Positions 1 to 8,762 of a stretch of DNA of 25,064 nucleotides are shown here, piece after piece. The notes below the pieces were generated by a model, which searched no databases, was not told the DNA's origin, and saw nothing but the letters and a program-made list of their open reading frames with translations. Origin of the DNA: an uncultured Peptoniphilus sp. (GTDB taxonomy: Bacteria > Bacillota > Clostridia > Tissierellales > Peptoniphilaceae). Every line of letters starts with the position of its first letter. Within the stretch, counting starts at the first letter, position 1. A program made the position numbers and the translations under genes. The DNA is taken from positions 1-25,064 of the forward strand of contig CAMQDG010000019.1 in assembly GCA_946999425.1 (NCBI GenBank), written 5' to 3'.

Positions 1-1
1 A

Positions 2-241
2 AGAGAAGACCAAGAAAAAGAAAATGACTTAAATTTAGATGCAATACTTGAAACCTATTTCGGGCTTTGCCCTGAAACTAAAAGATTAACAAGGGAATAT
101 AACATAGCTTATGAAACCTATATTGAGGTTCTTTTAAGCCTTTCTGATGCGTACGATATAAGTTTATCTGAAACAAACCTTGTCCTTAACGGCCTTGATT
201 TTGTGTGCGTGAAAAAATTAAGGCTCACCCCTAATAATTAA
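2..241 (+). CDS. C-terminal fragment of an unknown protein
   Basis: An open frame enters from the left edge and runs 79 codons to a TAA stop. It reads as an acidic, soluble C-terminal end with no membrane segment and no motif I recognise; the end is KKLRLTPNN. The start lies outside the window, so length and function cannot be judged. Only 46 bases separate it from the next gene and I see no terminator between them, so it is probably the preceding gene of the same pilus operon. Confidence 0.6.
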   Translation, partial: REDQEKENDLNLDAILETYFGLCPETKRLTREYNIAYETYIEVLLSLSDAYDISLSETNLVLNGLDFVCVKKLRLTPNN

Positions 242-287
242 AAATAAAAAAGCCTAAAGAATAATAGGAAAAAATAATTGAAGGGGG

Positions 288-992
288 ATGGTTAAAATTA
301 TAAGAAAAATAAACCTTGTGGGAAAAAACATATTAGCCCACAGAAAAGAATATCTAAAAAAAGAATACCCGCTTATAGTAAAAAACGCTTTAAAATCAAC
401 AGTTGAGAACATACTTTTGTCAATAAACTCAGGGCTTTCCATATATGAAGCCTTTGGGGACGAAGAAATAAACCAAGAGACCTTTGAAAGTCTTTTAATG
501 AATAATAGCAACTTTATAATGACAAAAGACGAGATTTTATCAGAGATGAAATCAGTGGCTAAGGTCATAGAGGAATTGTTACAAAATAGCGGAGTATATG
601 AAGTTCCAGTAAAACCCGAAGTAGAAGAAGACTCCTACAGTTTATCTATGAATATCCAAACGGACAAGGGGTTTTTAGCTGCGTATTTTGACTTAGATAA
701 AGAAAAGCTTTCTGACTTTATAAAACCCATGGGAGTAGGAGAAAAATTTCTGAAACTAAGGCTGAATAAAATAGGACAAGACATAGAAAAGGAAAGTGTA
801 AATTATTTATCTAAAGGGAAAGTAATCATGGAAGAAGTGTCCTATAGCAGAGGAGATGCCCTACTTAAGATTAGTTACATTTTTAAAAATGATGAAATTC
901 TATTAGGAACAGAAAAAGAGGGCTTAGTTTTAGAATTTAAAAAATTTAAAGACTTTGTAAAGAAATATGTAGAAGAAAGACTTGTAATATAG
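288..992 (+). CDS. unknown protein at the head of the Tad pilus gene cluster
   Basis: A 234-residue soluble protein without signal peptide or membrane segment. The N-terminal 30 residues are basic and the rest mixes acidic helices with a probable beta-rich C-terminal half. I do not recognise the family. The chosen ATG is directly preceded by AAGGGGG (281-287), which is unusually close for an SD, so the true start could differ. It ends 9 bases before the CpaE-like gene, whose SD (AGGAGGG) lies in that gap, so the two are almost certainly co-transcribed. Position suggests an accessory cytoplasmic factor of the pilus machine; that is inference. Confidence 0.65.
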   Translation: MVKIIRKINLVGKNILAHRKEYLKKEYPLIVKNALKSTVENILLSINSGLSIYEAFGDEEINQETFESLLMNNSNFIMTKDEILSEMKSVAKVIEELLQNSGVYEVPVKPEVEEDSYSLSMNIQTDKGFLAAYFDLDKEKLSDFIKPMGVGEKFLKLRLNKIGQDIEKESVNYLSKGKVIMEEVSYSRGDALLKISYIFKNDEILLGTEKEGLVLEFKKFKDFVKKYVEERLVI

Positions 993-1001
993 GAGGGAAA
1001 A

Positions 1002-2552
1002 ATGCCTATAGAAGAAAAACAAAATTTAAAAAAGAGAATATTCCTTGCTATAGGCAACAGAGACTTTGAAGATTACTTAAAGGGAGTCCTATTTCAAAGA
1101 TATAGCTTTGTAGGAGAAACGACCTATAGAGAAGGAATCCTGACAGGAATAGAAAAGAATGGACCCGACATAGTAATAATAAGAGAATCTCTGCCAGGAG
1201 CAAGACCAATAATGGAAATCCTCTATGAAATCCGAGATAAATTCCCAGACATAAGAATAATCTTTATGGCAACCAAAAGAGACATAGGAGATGCATTTTT
1301 AGCAATGTTGGTCAACTATGGAATATATGACTTTATGGCAGGATCTACAACCAATGTAAGAGACGTAATAAAGCTTATAGACGTACCTAATAAATTTGAA
1401 GATGTTAAAAAGTTCCTACCAAGACCCGAAGAAGACGAAAGAGGCAGGATGGTCTTCAAAGCTCCTGAAATAGAGCCTGAAATAGTCATAAAAGAAGTAG
1501 TCATAAAAGAAGACCAAGAGAAGGAGAAGAAAAAATCCAACATATTCGGAGGACTTTCAAGGGTCATATCAGGAACCTTAAAAGGCAAGGAAAAAGAAAA
1601 AAAAGAAAAGAAAGAAGAAAAACCAATAAAAGAAGAGTCTGTAAAAGAAGTAATAATAAAAGAGGACAAACCCAAAGAAACCCTAAACATTCCTAAGAAA
1701 GAAAGAGTAAGAAGGGTAAGGGAAAAGGTAATAGAAAGCCCCCAACCCGTCAATACGGCAAATAGGGTAATAACCTTTATCTCAGGCAAATCCGGAGCAG
1801 GCTCCACGAGTATAGCAGTAAATACAGCCTATAAATTAGCGGAAAAAGGTTATAAAGTAATATACCTTGAATTTAATTCCTTAGATCCATCAGTAGCCTA
1901 CTGGCTGGACTTAGGGAAAGCAGAAGAAGGCATAGATACCTGTATGGAATATTTAAGAAAGTTTGAATTTACAAGTATAGGTAAAACAATAATAAAATCA
2001 TCAGTAATAAAAGAACAAAAAAGCTCAATGGGAAAAAGGTATAAAAGCTTACCTGATACCTTAGACTTCATGTTTTTTTCAAAAGCCTATATATCAGGCT
2101 TAAAAGAAAAAATATCCATGAAAGACTCAAAGGAACTCTATGTTCATTTAATGTTTCAATTAGGATATGACTTTATAATATTAGACCTACCTTCAGACAC
2201 TTCAAGAGATGAAACAAGAAACGGACTTATATTTTGTAACAAAATATATTCAGTGTTAACTCAGGACGTATCATCAGTAGGATATTATCTCTTAAGACTT
2301 TATGACTTAGCTCAAGAAGGAGTAGAGATAAGAAACAAAAATACTTTCATTTTAAATCGTTTCGTAGAAGGCTCCATAGTAGATGAAAAGTATATTAAGG
2401 ATTGGATAAGGTCAGTAGACCTAATCAAAGTACCAAGAGACGATTTATTATTTATAGAAGCAAACGCAGAAGGACTTTTAGCCCTATCAATAGATAGCTC
2501 AAGAAAAGTAGAAGTAGCTATAAATAGGATAGTAGCCAATATATTAAGTTAG
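1002..2552 (+). CDS. CpaE/TadZ-like ATPase, degenerate P-loop
   Basis: A 516-residue protein with the three-part build of CpaE/TadZ proteins, which place Tad pilus machines in the cell. Residues 10-125 look like a receiver-type alpha/beta domain. Residues 140-250 are a lysine/glutamate-rich linker. Residues 255-516 are a ParA/MinD-like domain. The Walker A stretch at 261-270 reads SGKSGAGSTS: the first (signature) lysine is kept but the P-loop lysine is replaced by serine, as in many TadZ proteins. The Walker B-like segment reads FIILDLPSD. It sits between the 288 gene and cpaB in a tight operon. The loss of the P-loop lysine suggests weak or no ATP hydrolysis. A plasmid ParA is unlikely, because a separate ParA/ParB pair lies at 17645-19379. 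Confidence 0.85.
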   Translation: MPIEEKQNLKKRIFLAIGNRDFEDYLKGVLFQRYSFVGETTYREGILTGIEKNGPDIVIIRESLPGARPIMEILYEIRDKFPDIRIIFMATKRDIGDAFLAMLVNYGIYDFMAGSTTNVRDVIKLIDVPNKFEDVKKFLPRPEEDERGRMVFKAPEIEPEIVIKEVVIKEDQEKEKKKSNIFGGLSRVISGTLKGKEKEKKEKKEEKPIKEESVKEVIIKEDKPKETLNIPKKERVRRVREKVIESPQPVNTANRVITFISGKSGAGSTSIAVNTAYKLAEKGYKVIYLEFNSLDPSVAYWLDLGKAEEGIDTCMEYLRKFEFTSIGKTIIKSSVIKEQKSSMGKRYKSLPDTLDFMFFSKAYISGLKEKISMKDSKELYVHLMFQLGYDFIILDLPSDTSRDETRNGLIFCNKIYSVLTQDVSSVGYYLLRLYDLAQEGVEIRNKNTFILNRFVEGSIVDEKYIKDWIRSVDLIKVPRDDLLFIEANAEGLLALSIDSSRKVEVAINRIVANILS

Positions 2553-2564
2553 GAGAAAAGCAAA

Positions 2565-3350
2565 TTGAAAAAGAAAAAAATAATATCAACAGTATTAGAA
2601 CTTGTAATAGTTTTTGCAGTCTTTATCTCAATGTATTCTTATGTAAAAAAATCAACAGCTCCCACAAAAGCTTATCAATACACAAAGACTATAGAAGCAG
2701 GGGAGATAATAAATAAAGACTCAATAAAAGAAATAAATATTCCAAAAGCAGGAGTAAATGAATCTTTCGTAGATAAGCCTGAAGAAGTAGTAGGGAAAAA
2801 AGCCATAACAAAACTTGTAAAAGGATCCTTTGCCTATAAAGAACAAGTAAGCGACAAAGGAGAAGTAGACCCCTTCTCGAATCTTGATTGGTCAACTTTA
2901 AGAACAGTGACCGTACCAGTAATGGGAAGCGTACAAGAGAATCTAAGAGGAGAAAAAGTAGACCTTATCTATGTAGGAGAAGCAGAAAAAGCAGAAGACA
3001 ATAAGGACCAAGGAAAGTCAGCCTATTCAAAAATCTTTATGCAAGACGTATTAGTATTGTCATCAAGCTATGACGAATTAAGCCAAGAAGATAAAGATGA
3101 AAAGAAGACGACACAAGGCAAAAATTCAAACGTAACGCTGGCAGTAACCCTTGACCAAGCAGAAGAAATCTATGCAAGAACATCAACGGGAAGCGTAGGG
3201 ATAGTGAGAAGACATACAGGAGCTAAAAACTATGAAACCTTAGGTTATATAGTCGGAGACTTCTCAAAGAAATATACAGGATATGGCTCAGCAGAAACAG
3301 GAAAGTCAATACCCACAGAAGATACTTTCAATAAAGAAAATAAAAATTAG
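2565..3350 (+). CDS. cpaB: CpaB/RcpC-like Flp pilus assembly protein (SAF domain)
   Basis: A 261-residue protein with an N-terminal membrane anchor (about residues 7-26, after MKKKK) and an outside SAF domain at about 38-97, with the typical phrases TIEAGEIINKDSI and VGKKAITKLVKG. CpaB proteins are periplasmic or surface parts of Tad machines and may bind wall polymer. The rest (VTVPVMGS, VDLIYVGEA, VTLAVTLDQAEEIYA) matches the usual RcpC/CpaB C-terminal half. The start is TTG at 2565, chosen because AGGAG at 2551-2555 is 9 bases upstream and the positively charged leader begins there. It lies between the two CpaE-like genes. Length fits the family. Confidence 0.88.
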   Translation: MKKKKIISTVLELVIVFAVFISMYSYVKKSTAPTKAYQYTKTIEAGEIINKDSIKEINIPKAGVNESFVDKPEEVVGKKAITKLVKGSFAYKEQVSDKGEVDPFSNLDWSTLRTVTVPVMGSVQENLRGEKVDLIYVGEAEKAEDNKDQGKSAYSKIFMQDVLVLSSSYDELSQEDKDEKKTTQGKNSNVTLAVTLDQAEEIYARTSTGSVGIVRRHTGAKNYETLGYIVGDFSKKYTGYGSAETGKSIPTEDTFNKENKN

Positions 3351-3383
3351 AAAAAGGAGGGAAGGGGGTAAGACTCCAAAAAC

Positions 3384-5174
3384 ATGGAAAGACTAAATAA
3401 AAAAGAAGTAGATAAAACCTATGTTTTGGCAACAGGAAGCGATCCTATGAATAAGTATATAAGCTCCCTATCCTATGTAAATAGTTTAGGATCCGTTAAA
3501 GAAACACAAACCTTATATGACTCCCTTATGTTTTATGAGCCAGAAATAGTGATAAGCACAAGCAACTTAAAGGGTCAAAAAGACTTATTGAAATCCCTCT
3601 TAGCGGCAAAAGAAGTATTAAAGGATTTAAGAATAATATTAATAATGTCAAAAGTAAGAAGTTCAGAAGAACTTAATGACTTATACGAACTTTGTAAAAA
3701 GGGTGTTTATGACATTTATATAAATAGGAAAATAAAACCTACAGATCTTGAAAATATGATAATGAAAAAAAAGAGTGAAGAGGAAATAAAGGGAGAATTA
3801 AAAAGAATAGAAGAAGGCACCTACAAAGATTATTCAGTCTTTATTCAGGGATCTTCCCAGAACCTTAATAAGGAAAGTGAAAAGCCAAAAAGAGAAAATA
3901 GGATAGGAGAGCCACAAAAAAGAGAAGAACCAATTAAAGGGCAAGAAATAAAGATACAAGAAAGAGTCTATGAAAAGTCCAAGGATACCTTGGAAGACTC
4001 TCATAAAGAAGAAGATTATAAAGAATACTATAAGAAAGAAAATAAAGAAGAAAATATTTATGAGCCTTATAGGGAATCGAAAGAAGAGACCTATAAAACA
4101 ATAGAAAAAGCTCCTGAAACAAGGGGGCAAGAAAAAATAGAAGAACCCTTGGAGGAGAAAGTGGAAGAATATTATAAAAACACAAAAAACGAACCAGAAG
4201 AATATATGACAAGAGACCTTTTAATAGGCAATAAAGAAGTAGACGAACATCTTGTAAAAAATTTAGCAATAATGTCATCAATAAAGCCGGGAACAGGCAA
4301 GTCTTTTTTATCTGTAAATGTAGCAACTGCCATAGCAGCCTACGGAAAAAAGACGGCAAAAGGACAAAGACCAAAAGTGGCATTAATAGAAGGGGATTTA
4401 CAAAATCTATCTATAGGAACTCTACTACAAATAGAAGACTCAAAGAAAAACCTAAAAAACGTAATGAAGAGAATAGCAGAAATAGTGACAAAAGAAGGAG
4501 AATTTATAGGAACGCCATATCAGGTGGAAGAAATAAATTCATATATAAAATCTTCATTTTTACCTTATGGAAAATTAAAAAATCTTTTATGCTTAGTAGG
4601 ATCTCAACTTTCCTTTGAAGAAATAGAAGACATAGCCCCTCATTATTATACCTACCTTGTAGAAGCAATAGCCCCTGAATTTGATGTAGTAATAGTAGAC
4701 ACCAACTCAGCGTTAACTCACGTAACAACCTATCCTCTTTTACAGATGGCAAAAAATTGTTTTTATATATTAAATTTGGATTTTAATAACATAAGGAATA
4801 ACACAAGGTATAGAGAAACATTACAGAATATAGGGGTTTTAGATAAAGTTAAGTATATTTTAAACGAAGACTTAACAAAGGAAATAATAAAGAATCAAAA
4901 AGAAGATCTGCTTTATACCTCGGAACACTTAGCAGAAAGTGGATTTAACTTGGTAGCAAAGGTTCCCTTAATAGATAAGTCAATATTTTTAAATAGACTA
5001 TATAATGGAACCCCAGTAGTTTTAGATGAAAACAACAAAGATACAGCCCTTGCAAAAAAAGAACTTTTAAAAGTAGCCAATGAAATTTATCCCATAGAAG
5101 GCTTTGATAGTTCTAAGGAAAAAATCAAGGGTAATAAGGAAACTAAAAAAGGTTTCTTTAGGTTTGGAAGGTGA
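3384..5174 (+). CDS. second CpaE/TadZ-like ATPase, intact P-loop
   Basis: A 596-residue protein with the same plan as the 1002 gene: a receiver-like domain (about residues 10-125), a long E/K/Y-rich charged linker (about 130-285), and a MinD/ParA-like domain (290-596). Walker A at 299-307 reads SIKPGTGKS and keeps both lysines; Walker B is VVIVDTN (434-440). Having two CpaE-like proteins, one with and one without the P-loop lysine, is unusual and suggests an active/inactive pair. The SD AGGAGG lies 20 bases or more before the ATG, with GGAG able to pair with a nearby CTCC, so translation initiation may be weak. The stop codon is inside the SD region of cpaF, implying coupling. Confidence 0.82.
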   Translation: MERLNKKEVDKTYVLATGSDPMNKYISSLSYVNSLGSVKETQTLYDSLMFYEPEIVISTSNLKGQKDLLKSLLAAKEVLKDLRIILIMSKVRSSEELNDLYELCKKGVYDIYINRKIKPTDLENMIMKKKSEEEIKGELKRIEEGTYKDYSVFIQGSSQNLNKESEKPKRENRIGEPQKREEPIKGQEIKIQERVYEKSKDTLEDSHKEEDYKEYYKKENKEENIYEPYRESKEETYKTIEKAPETRGQEKIEEPLEEKVEEYYKNTKNEPEEYMTRDLLIGNKEVDEHLVKNLAIMSSIKPGTGKSFLSVNVATAIAAYGKKTAKGQRPKVALIEGDLQNLSIGTLLQIEDSKKNLKNVMKRIAEIVTKEGEFIGTPYQVEEINSYIKSSFLPYGKLKNLLCLVGSQLSFEEIEDIAPHYYTYLVEAIAPEFDVVIVDTNSALTHVTTYPLLQMAKNCFYILNLDFNNIRNNTRYRETLQNIGVLDKVKYILNEDLTKEIIKNQKEDLLYTSEHLAESGFNLVAKVPLIDKSIFLNRLYNGTPVVLDENNKDTALAKKELLKVANEIYPIEGFDSSKEKIKGNKETKKGFFRFGR

Positions 5175-5178
5175 TAAA

Positions 5179-6555
5179 TTGGAAGTAGATATCAAATCAT
5201 TTAAAAGAGACATATTAAAGGCTCAAAACAAATCAACAGCAGGAATAATAAGGAATTTTGACGAAGCCATAGAAGACATAAGAGCCTTTATACAAGACGA
5301 TAAAAAAGAAGAGATACAAGAAAAACTAAGAAGTAAATACACCTCTAATGATATAGAGAGGAAAGACAAGGCCTATTTAAGGGATAAAGAGCAGGAATAT
5401 AGAAAGATAATAACAGAATGTATAAACGCAAATAAGATAAGAGTTAAGGGCTTTGAAGGAAGAATGAATGAATTTACAGATCTTGCCGTATCAGAATTTG
5501 TAGGTTACTCAGTCTTAGAAGATGCCTTTAAAAATCCTGATGTATCAGATATATATGTAATAAATTATGACACTATATTTGTAGAACAAAAGGGAGTTAA
5601 TGTAAGGTATCCATATAAATTTAGAAACCCAAGACACTGCGAAAACACCATAAAGAGATTTATAACAGAAGATAAAAAAGAACTGAATAACGGAGCCAAC
5701 AAGATAGTAAACTTTGAAATGTTTGAAGATAGGGGCTGTGCCATATCTCCAGCCGTAGCAACAAAGGGTTATTCAGTAACCTTAAGAAAGCACGAAGAAG
5801 ACCATATAACCCATGCAGATCTTTTAAAGGGTGGGCTTATGAATGAAGAAATATCTCATCTTTTAGGTCTTTTAATAGACGGGGAGACAAATATTATATG
5901 TGCAGGGATAACAGGCTCAGGAAAGACGACAACTATAAGGGCTTTGCTTGACTATAATCTTTTAAAGTCCAATAAAAGGGTCTTAGTTTGTGAAGACACT
6001 CCTGAATTATTCCTGAAATATCCCCACACCTTAGAGCTTGTAACAGCCCCATCAGACGACCCCGCTATAAGAGTAGACTTAAGAGACTTAATCTATACAG
6101 CACTTAGATTGAAACCAAAATATATAGTAGTAGGAGAAGTAAGAGGAGCAGAAGCAGAAGCGGCAGTAGAAGCCATGGAAACAGGTCACTCAACAATATT
6201 TACCATGCACGCAGGAACACCAGTTAATGCCATTAACAGACTTGTAACGAAATATTTAATGCAAATGCCGTCCTTAGGAACAGATGTAGTAGAAAGAATA
6301 GTAGGCTCAGGCGTAGACTATATATTTATTCAAGACGCAATACCAGGTATAGGCAGAAGAATAACCTCATTAGATGAAATATCTTATGACTTTAAGACAA
6401 AAAACGTTGCAGTAAAAAATATATTTCAATATGACTTTGAAAAAAGAGATTGGGTTTGGTCAACAAGAGAGCTTGGAGATCTACAAATAAATAAGATGTT
6501 AAGAAGAGGAGTTAAGTTGGAAGACTTAAGACCTTATATGAGAAAAGATTTTTAG
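5179..6555 (+). CDS. cpaF: CpaF/TadA secretion ATPase
   Basis: The hexameric motor ATPase of the Tad pilus (VirB11/GspE family), acting at the inner face of the membrane with TadB and TadC. Counting from TTG 5179 it has 458 residues. An N-terminal region (1-200) is followed by Walker A GITGSGKT (243-250), a conserved acidic stretch CEDTPEL, Walker B IVVGEVRG and the histidine box TGHSTIFTMHAG (335-346). All catalytic elements are intact. An earlier in-frame ATG at 5104 would overlap the upstream gene by 71 bases. I prefer TTG 5179, because AGGTG at 5169-5173 is well placed before it and overlaps the upstream TGA. tadB follows 9 bases after the stop. Confidence 0.93.
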   Translation: MEVDIKSFKRDILKAQNKSTAGIIRNFDEAIEDIRAFIQDDKKEEIQEKLRSKYTSNDIERKDKAYLRDKEQEYRKIITECINANKIRVKGFEGRMNEFTDLAVSEFVGYSVLEDAFKNPDVSDIYVINYDTIFVEQKGVNVRYPYKFRNPRHCENTIKRFITEDKKELNNGANKIVNFEMFEDRGCAISPAVATKGYSVTLRKHEEDHITHADLLKGGLMNEEISHLLGLLIDGETNIICAGITGSGKTTTIRALLDYNLLKSNKRVLVCEDTPELFLKYPHTLELVTAPSDDPAIRVDLRDLIYTALRLKPKYIVVGEVRGAEAEAAVEAMETGHSTIFTMHAGTPVNAINRLVTKYLMQMPSLGTDVVERIVGSGVDYIFIQDAIPGIGRRITSLDEISYDFKTKNVAVKNIFQYDFEKRDWVWSTRELGDLQINKMLRRGVKLEDLRPYMRKDF

Positions 6556-6564
6556 GAGGGGGTC

Positions 6565-7524
6565 ATGACAACTTTATATTTAGGCTTATTAGCCATTGTA
6601 ATTTTAATAATATATAAAAATAAGGATCCTAAAAAGACCTCTTTGGATCTCAGAAAAATGCAAAGTTCATCTTGGGTTAAGAAAAATATATTATCTAAGA
6701 CCTTAGAAAGAAACATAGGAGATAAGGTAAAAGTAACTAAGAAAATGGATATAGAAGACCTATGTTATAGGGCAGGTTACATTTTAGATTATTATGTATT
6801 TTTAACTTACAGGATAGGATTTATGATATTATCCTTTGTATTTTTACAACTTACAACAGGCAATCTTGTATTATCAATTACTATGGGGTTATTAGGGTTC
6901 TTTATTCCTTACGAGTATATGAGAATTCTTGCTAACAAAAGATCTAATGACCTTGAAGGACAAATAGGCGTAGCAATGGCCATGATTATTAAAAGATATG
7001 AAAATACAGGAGATATGAAAGAGGCTATAGAGAAAACAGCAGTAGACTTATATGGAGAAGAGCCTATATATACTGAGCTTACAAGAATAATAGATGATAT
7101 TAACTTAGGTGAATCAGTACAAAATGCCATGGAGAAGTCTTCGAGAAGAATAGGTAATAAATTTTTTGAAAGATTTACAGCCTTTTATGGAGTATCCTCA
7201 GACGCAGGAACAAGAGAAACTAAGACAATGCTCTTAGGTCAAGCCTTAGAACAATTCAAGGAAAATCAAGATATAAAAAACAAGCTGAAAAAAGCTTTAA
7301 GAGAGCCTATTATAACAGCCTATATAATGATAGGATTTGTGCCCTTAGCTGTACTTTTTGGCAAGGCATCTAATGAGAAATATGTATATATAATGACGAG
7401 GACTTTCCCAGGAATGATAGGAACTACATTTATATTAATATCAATAGCTTTCTCAATTTGGATTGTAAATACAAAACTTGCGGCTCCAATAGACGTAATT
7501 AAGAAAAAGAAGAAAAAGAGGTAA
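6565..7524 (+). CDS. tadB: TadB-like pilus platform membrane protein
   Basis: A 319-residue integral membrane protein of the type II secretion F / TadB class, the membrane platform the CpaF motor acts on. Hydrophobic segments are visible at about 3-17, 79-97, 100-117, 252-268 and 283-303. Between them lies a long cytoplasmic loop with helical character (KTAVDLYGEEPIYTELTRI), as usual for the family. It ends in a basic tail KKKKKKR. The SD AGGAGGGGG starts at the cpaF stop codon. TadC follows after 5 bases, matching the canonical cpaF-tadB-tadC order. The assignment as TadB rather than TadC rests on gene order. Confidence 0.85.
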   Translation: MTTLYLGLLAIVILIIYKNKDPKKTSLDLRKMQSSSWVKKNILSKTLERNIGDKVKVTKKMDIEDLCYRAGYILDYYVFLTYRIGFMILSFVFLQLTTGNLVLSITMGLLGFFIPYEYMRILANKRSNDLEGQIGVAMAMIIKRYENTGDMKEAIEKTAVDLYGEEPIYTELTRIIDDINLGESVQNAMEKSSRRIGNKFFERFTAFYGVSSDAGTRETKTMLLGQALEQFKENQDIKNKLKKALREPIITAYIMIGFVPLAVLFGKASNEKYVYIMTRTFPGMIGTTFILISIAFSIWIVNTKLAAPIDVIKKKKKKR

Positions 7525-7529
7525 AATCC

Positions 7530-8429
7530 ATGATTAATCAAAGAATAATACTTTTAATGTTCTTAGGAACATATATGATTTGGCTCTTGACCAAGGGGGT
7601 AATAAGGAAGGTATTTAAGGTAGAAAATTATGCCAACTATAAGAAGAGACAAAAACAATTAAAATTTGAGAAAAAGAAAAAATTTGACACTCAGACAGAA
7701 GAACTTATCCATATAGGAACCTCTCCAATTCTGAAATTTTTTGGAAATTTTATAGGAGAAAAAAACAAGGAGAAGATAACAAGAGAGCTTATATTTGTAG
7801 GGTGGGATAAATACTTAGATTATAAGACCTATAAAGCCTTAAGTATTTTATTTACCATTATAGGAATTATTGTATTTTTAATCGTTTTGTCCGGTTCAAG
7901 TATTTTTGCAAGTCTTTGTTTAATAGTATTTATAGGCTTAATGCCTTATCTTTTAAATCATGAAGTAAAGGATAAGAGGATGAAGCTTTTGGCAGAGTTC
8001 CCTGATTTTATCAGAGTTGTTCAAGGTTATTTATCATCAGGGCTTACCTTTGTATATGCCTTAGAAGCCTCATTAAGATTTTTAGGGGATGATTGGAAAC
8101 CCTTTATAACAGACCTTGTAGTAGATATGAAGCTTACTAACACAAGAGACGCCCTTGAAAGATTTAAAGCAAAAGTAGACTTAAGGGAAGTTAAAGAATT
8201 TGTTTCAATAATTGTCCTTGCTTTAGACCAGGGGGGAGAAGTAAAAGATGCCTTTGAAGCTCAAGCAAGAGGCGTACAAGTAATGCTTACAGACATTATG
8301 GAAAAAAAGGTAGTAATGAGGAATGTTTATGGTCAAGCCCTACAGCCCTTTTTGTTAATAGCAATGCTTATTGCTTATGCTTTACCTATGGCAATTAACA
8401 TGATGAAATTTGGATCCATGGGATTATAG
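7530..8429 (+). CDS. tadC: TadC-like pilus platform membrane protein
   Basis: A 299-residue membrane protein, the second platform subunit of the Tad machine. Hydrophobic segments lie at about 5-20, 105-121, 124-145 and 268-288. A central cytoplasmic region has family-typical phrases FPDFIRVVQGYLSSGLT and ALDQGGEVKDAFEAQARG. The latter resembles the T2SSF motif in which a glycine-rich turn precedes an acidic helix. It is the last machine gene before the pilin; the 112 bases after it hold the pilin promoter element and leader. Confidence 0.87.
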   Translation: MINQRIILLMFLGTYMIWLLTKGVIRKVFKVENYANYKKRQKQLKFEKKKKFDTQTEELIHIGTSPILKFFGNFIGEKNKEKITRELIFVGWDKYLDYKTYKALSILFTIIGIIVFLIVLSGSSIFASLCLIVFIGLMPYLLNHEVKDKRMKLLAEFPDFIRVVQGYLSSGLTFVYALEASLRFLGDDWKPFITDLVVDMKLTNTRDALERFKAKVDLREVKEFVSIIVLALDQGGEVKDAFEAQARGVQVMLTDIMEKKVVMRNVYGQALQPFLLIAMLIAYALPMAINMMKFGSMGL

Positions 8430-8434
8430 AAACC

Positions 8435-8474
8435 ATTAATAATTTAAAAACTTTATCCCTAATAAATAGAGTAG
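8435..8474 (+). promoter_or_regulatory. Copy 1 of a 40-bp bipartite promoter-like element, before the pilin gene
   Basis: The sequence starts with ATTAATAA, then 16 bases, then CTAATAAATA and GTAG. The same two blocks at exactly the same spacing recur at 10140-10179 and, on the minus strand, at 20433-20394. It lies in the 112-bp gap between tadC and the pilin gene, with its second block 73 bases before the pilin ATG. The block-to-block distance is close to that of -35 and -10 boxes, but the blocks do not fit the housekeeping TTGACA/TATAAT pattern. Confidence 0.6.
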
Positions 8475-8508
8475 GAGTATTAACGGTCAAAGAAATATAT
8501 AAATTAAT

Positions 8509-8541
8509 AAAGGAGGAAACCGTATAAGACCGTATACGGTT
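8509..8541 (+). promoter_or_regulatory. SD followed by a perfect hairpin that abuts the pilin start codon
   Basis: The SD AAAGGAGG (8509-8516) is 25 bases from the ATG at 8542, too far for normal initiation. The gap is almost filled by an inverted repeat, AACCGTATA (8518-8526) and TATACGGTT (8533-8541), with a 6-base loop. Folding would bring SD and ATG close together. The inner ACCGTATACGGT (8529-8540) is also a perfect 12-bp palindrome, so a DNA-binding role is an alternative. Confidence 0.65.
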
Positions 8542-8757
8542 ATGAAAAATATGATAGAAAAAATGAAAAAGAGAACTCTTTACGTATTAGATAACGAAAG
8601 AGGAGACATTCCTGTAGGAACAATTGCAGTAATAGCTGTAGCCATGATTATAGGTGGACTATTGTTTGGATTTAGAAACCAAGTTCAAGCCCTTATGAAT
8701 GCAGTAGGAACTAAAATAGCAGGATGGACTACAGACGTAGAAAGTGCAGGTCACTAA
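8542..8757 (+). CDS. flp: Flp-type major prepilin
   Basis: A 71-residue protein with a charged leader, a predicted prepilin peptidase site after Gly21 (DNERG/DIPVG) and one hydrophobic helix (about 23-43), then a short hydrophilic tail. This size and plan is that of Flp pilins, the main pilus subunit. The usual glutamate at +5 of the mature protein is absent; glycine is there instead. It has its own upstream promoter-like element and leader hairpin and is followed by a terminator-like stem, so it is probably made in excess of its neighbours. The processing enzyme is likely the peptidase at 12665. Confidence 0.85.
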   Translation: MKNMIEKMKKRTLYVLDNERGDIPVGTIAVIAVAMIIGGLLFGFRNQVQALMNAVGTKIAGWTTDVESAGH

Positions 8758-8762
8758 TATTT

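Noticed and set aside
228..245. CCCTAATAATTAAAAATA before the 288 gene as another copy of the bipartite promoter-like element
   Set aside because: The first block ATTAATAA is missing at the required distance and the bases code for the end of the previous gene.
1316..1807. 163-codon open frame on the minus strand opposite the CpaE-like gene
   Set aside because: Shadow of the Lys/Glu-rich linker; Ser/Phe-rich translation and no ribosome site.
5104..5178. Longer N-terminus for CpaF from ATG 5104
   Set aside because: It would overlap the upstream gene by 71 bases and lacks an SD; TTG 5179 has a well-placed AGGTG and overlaps nothing.
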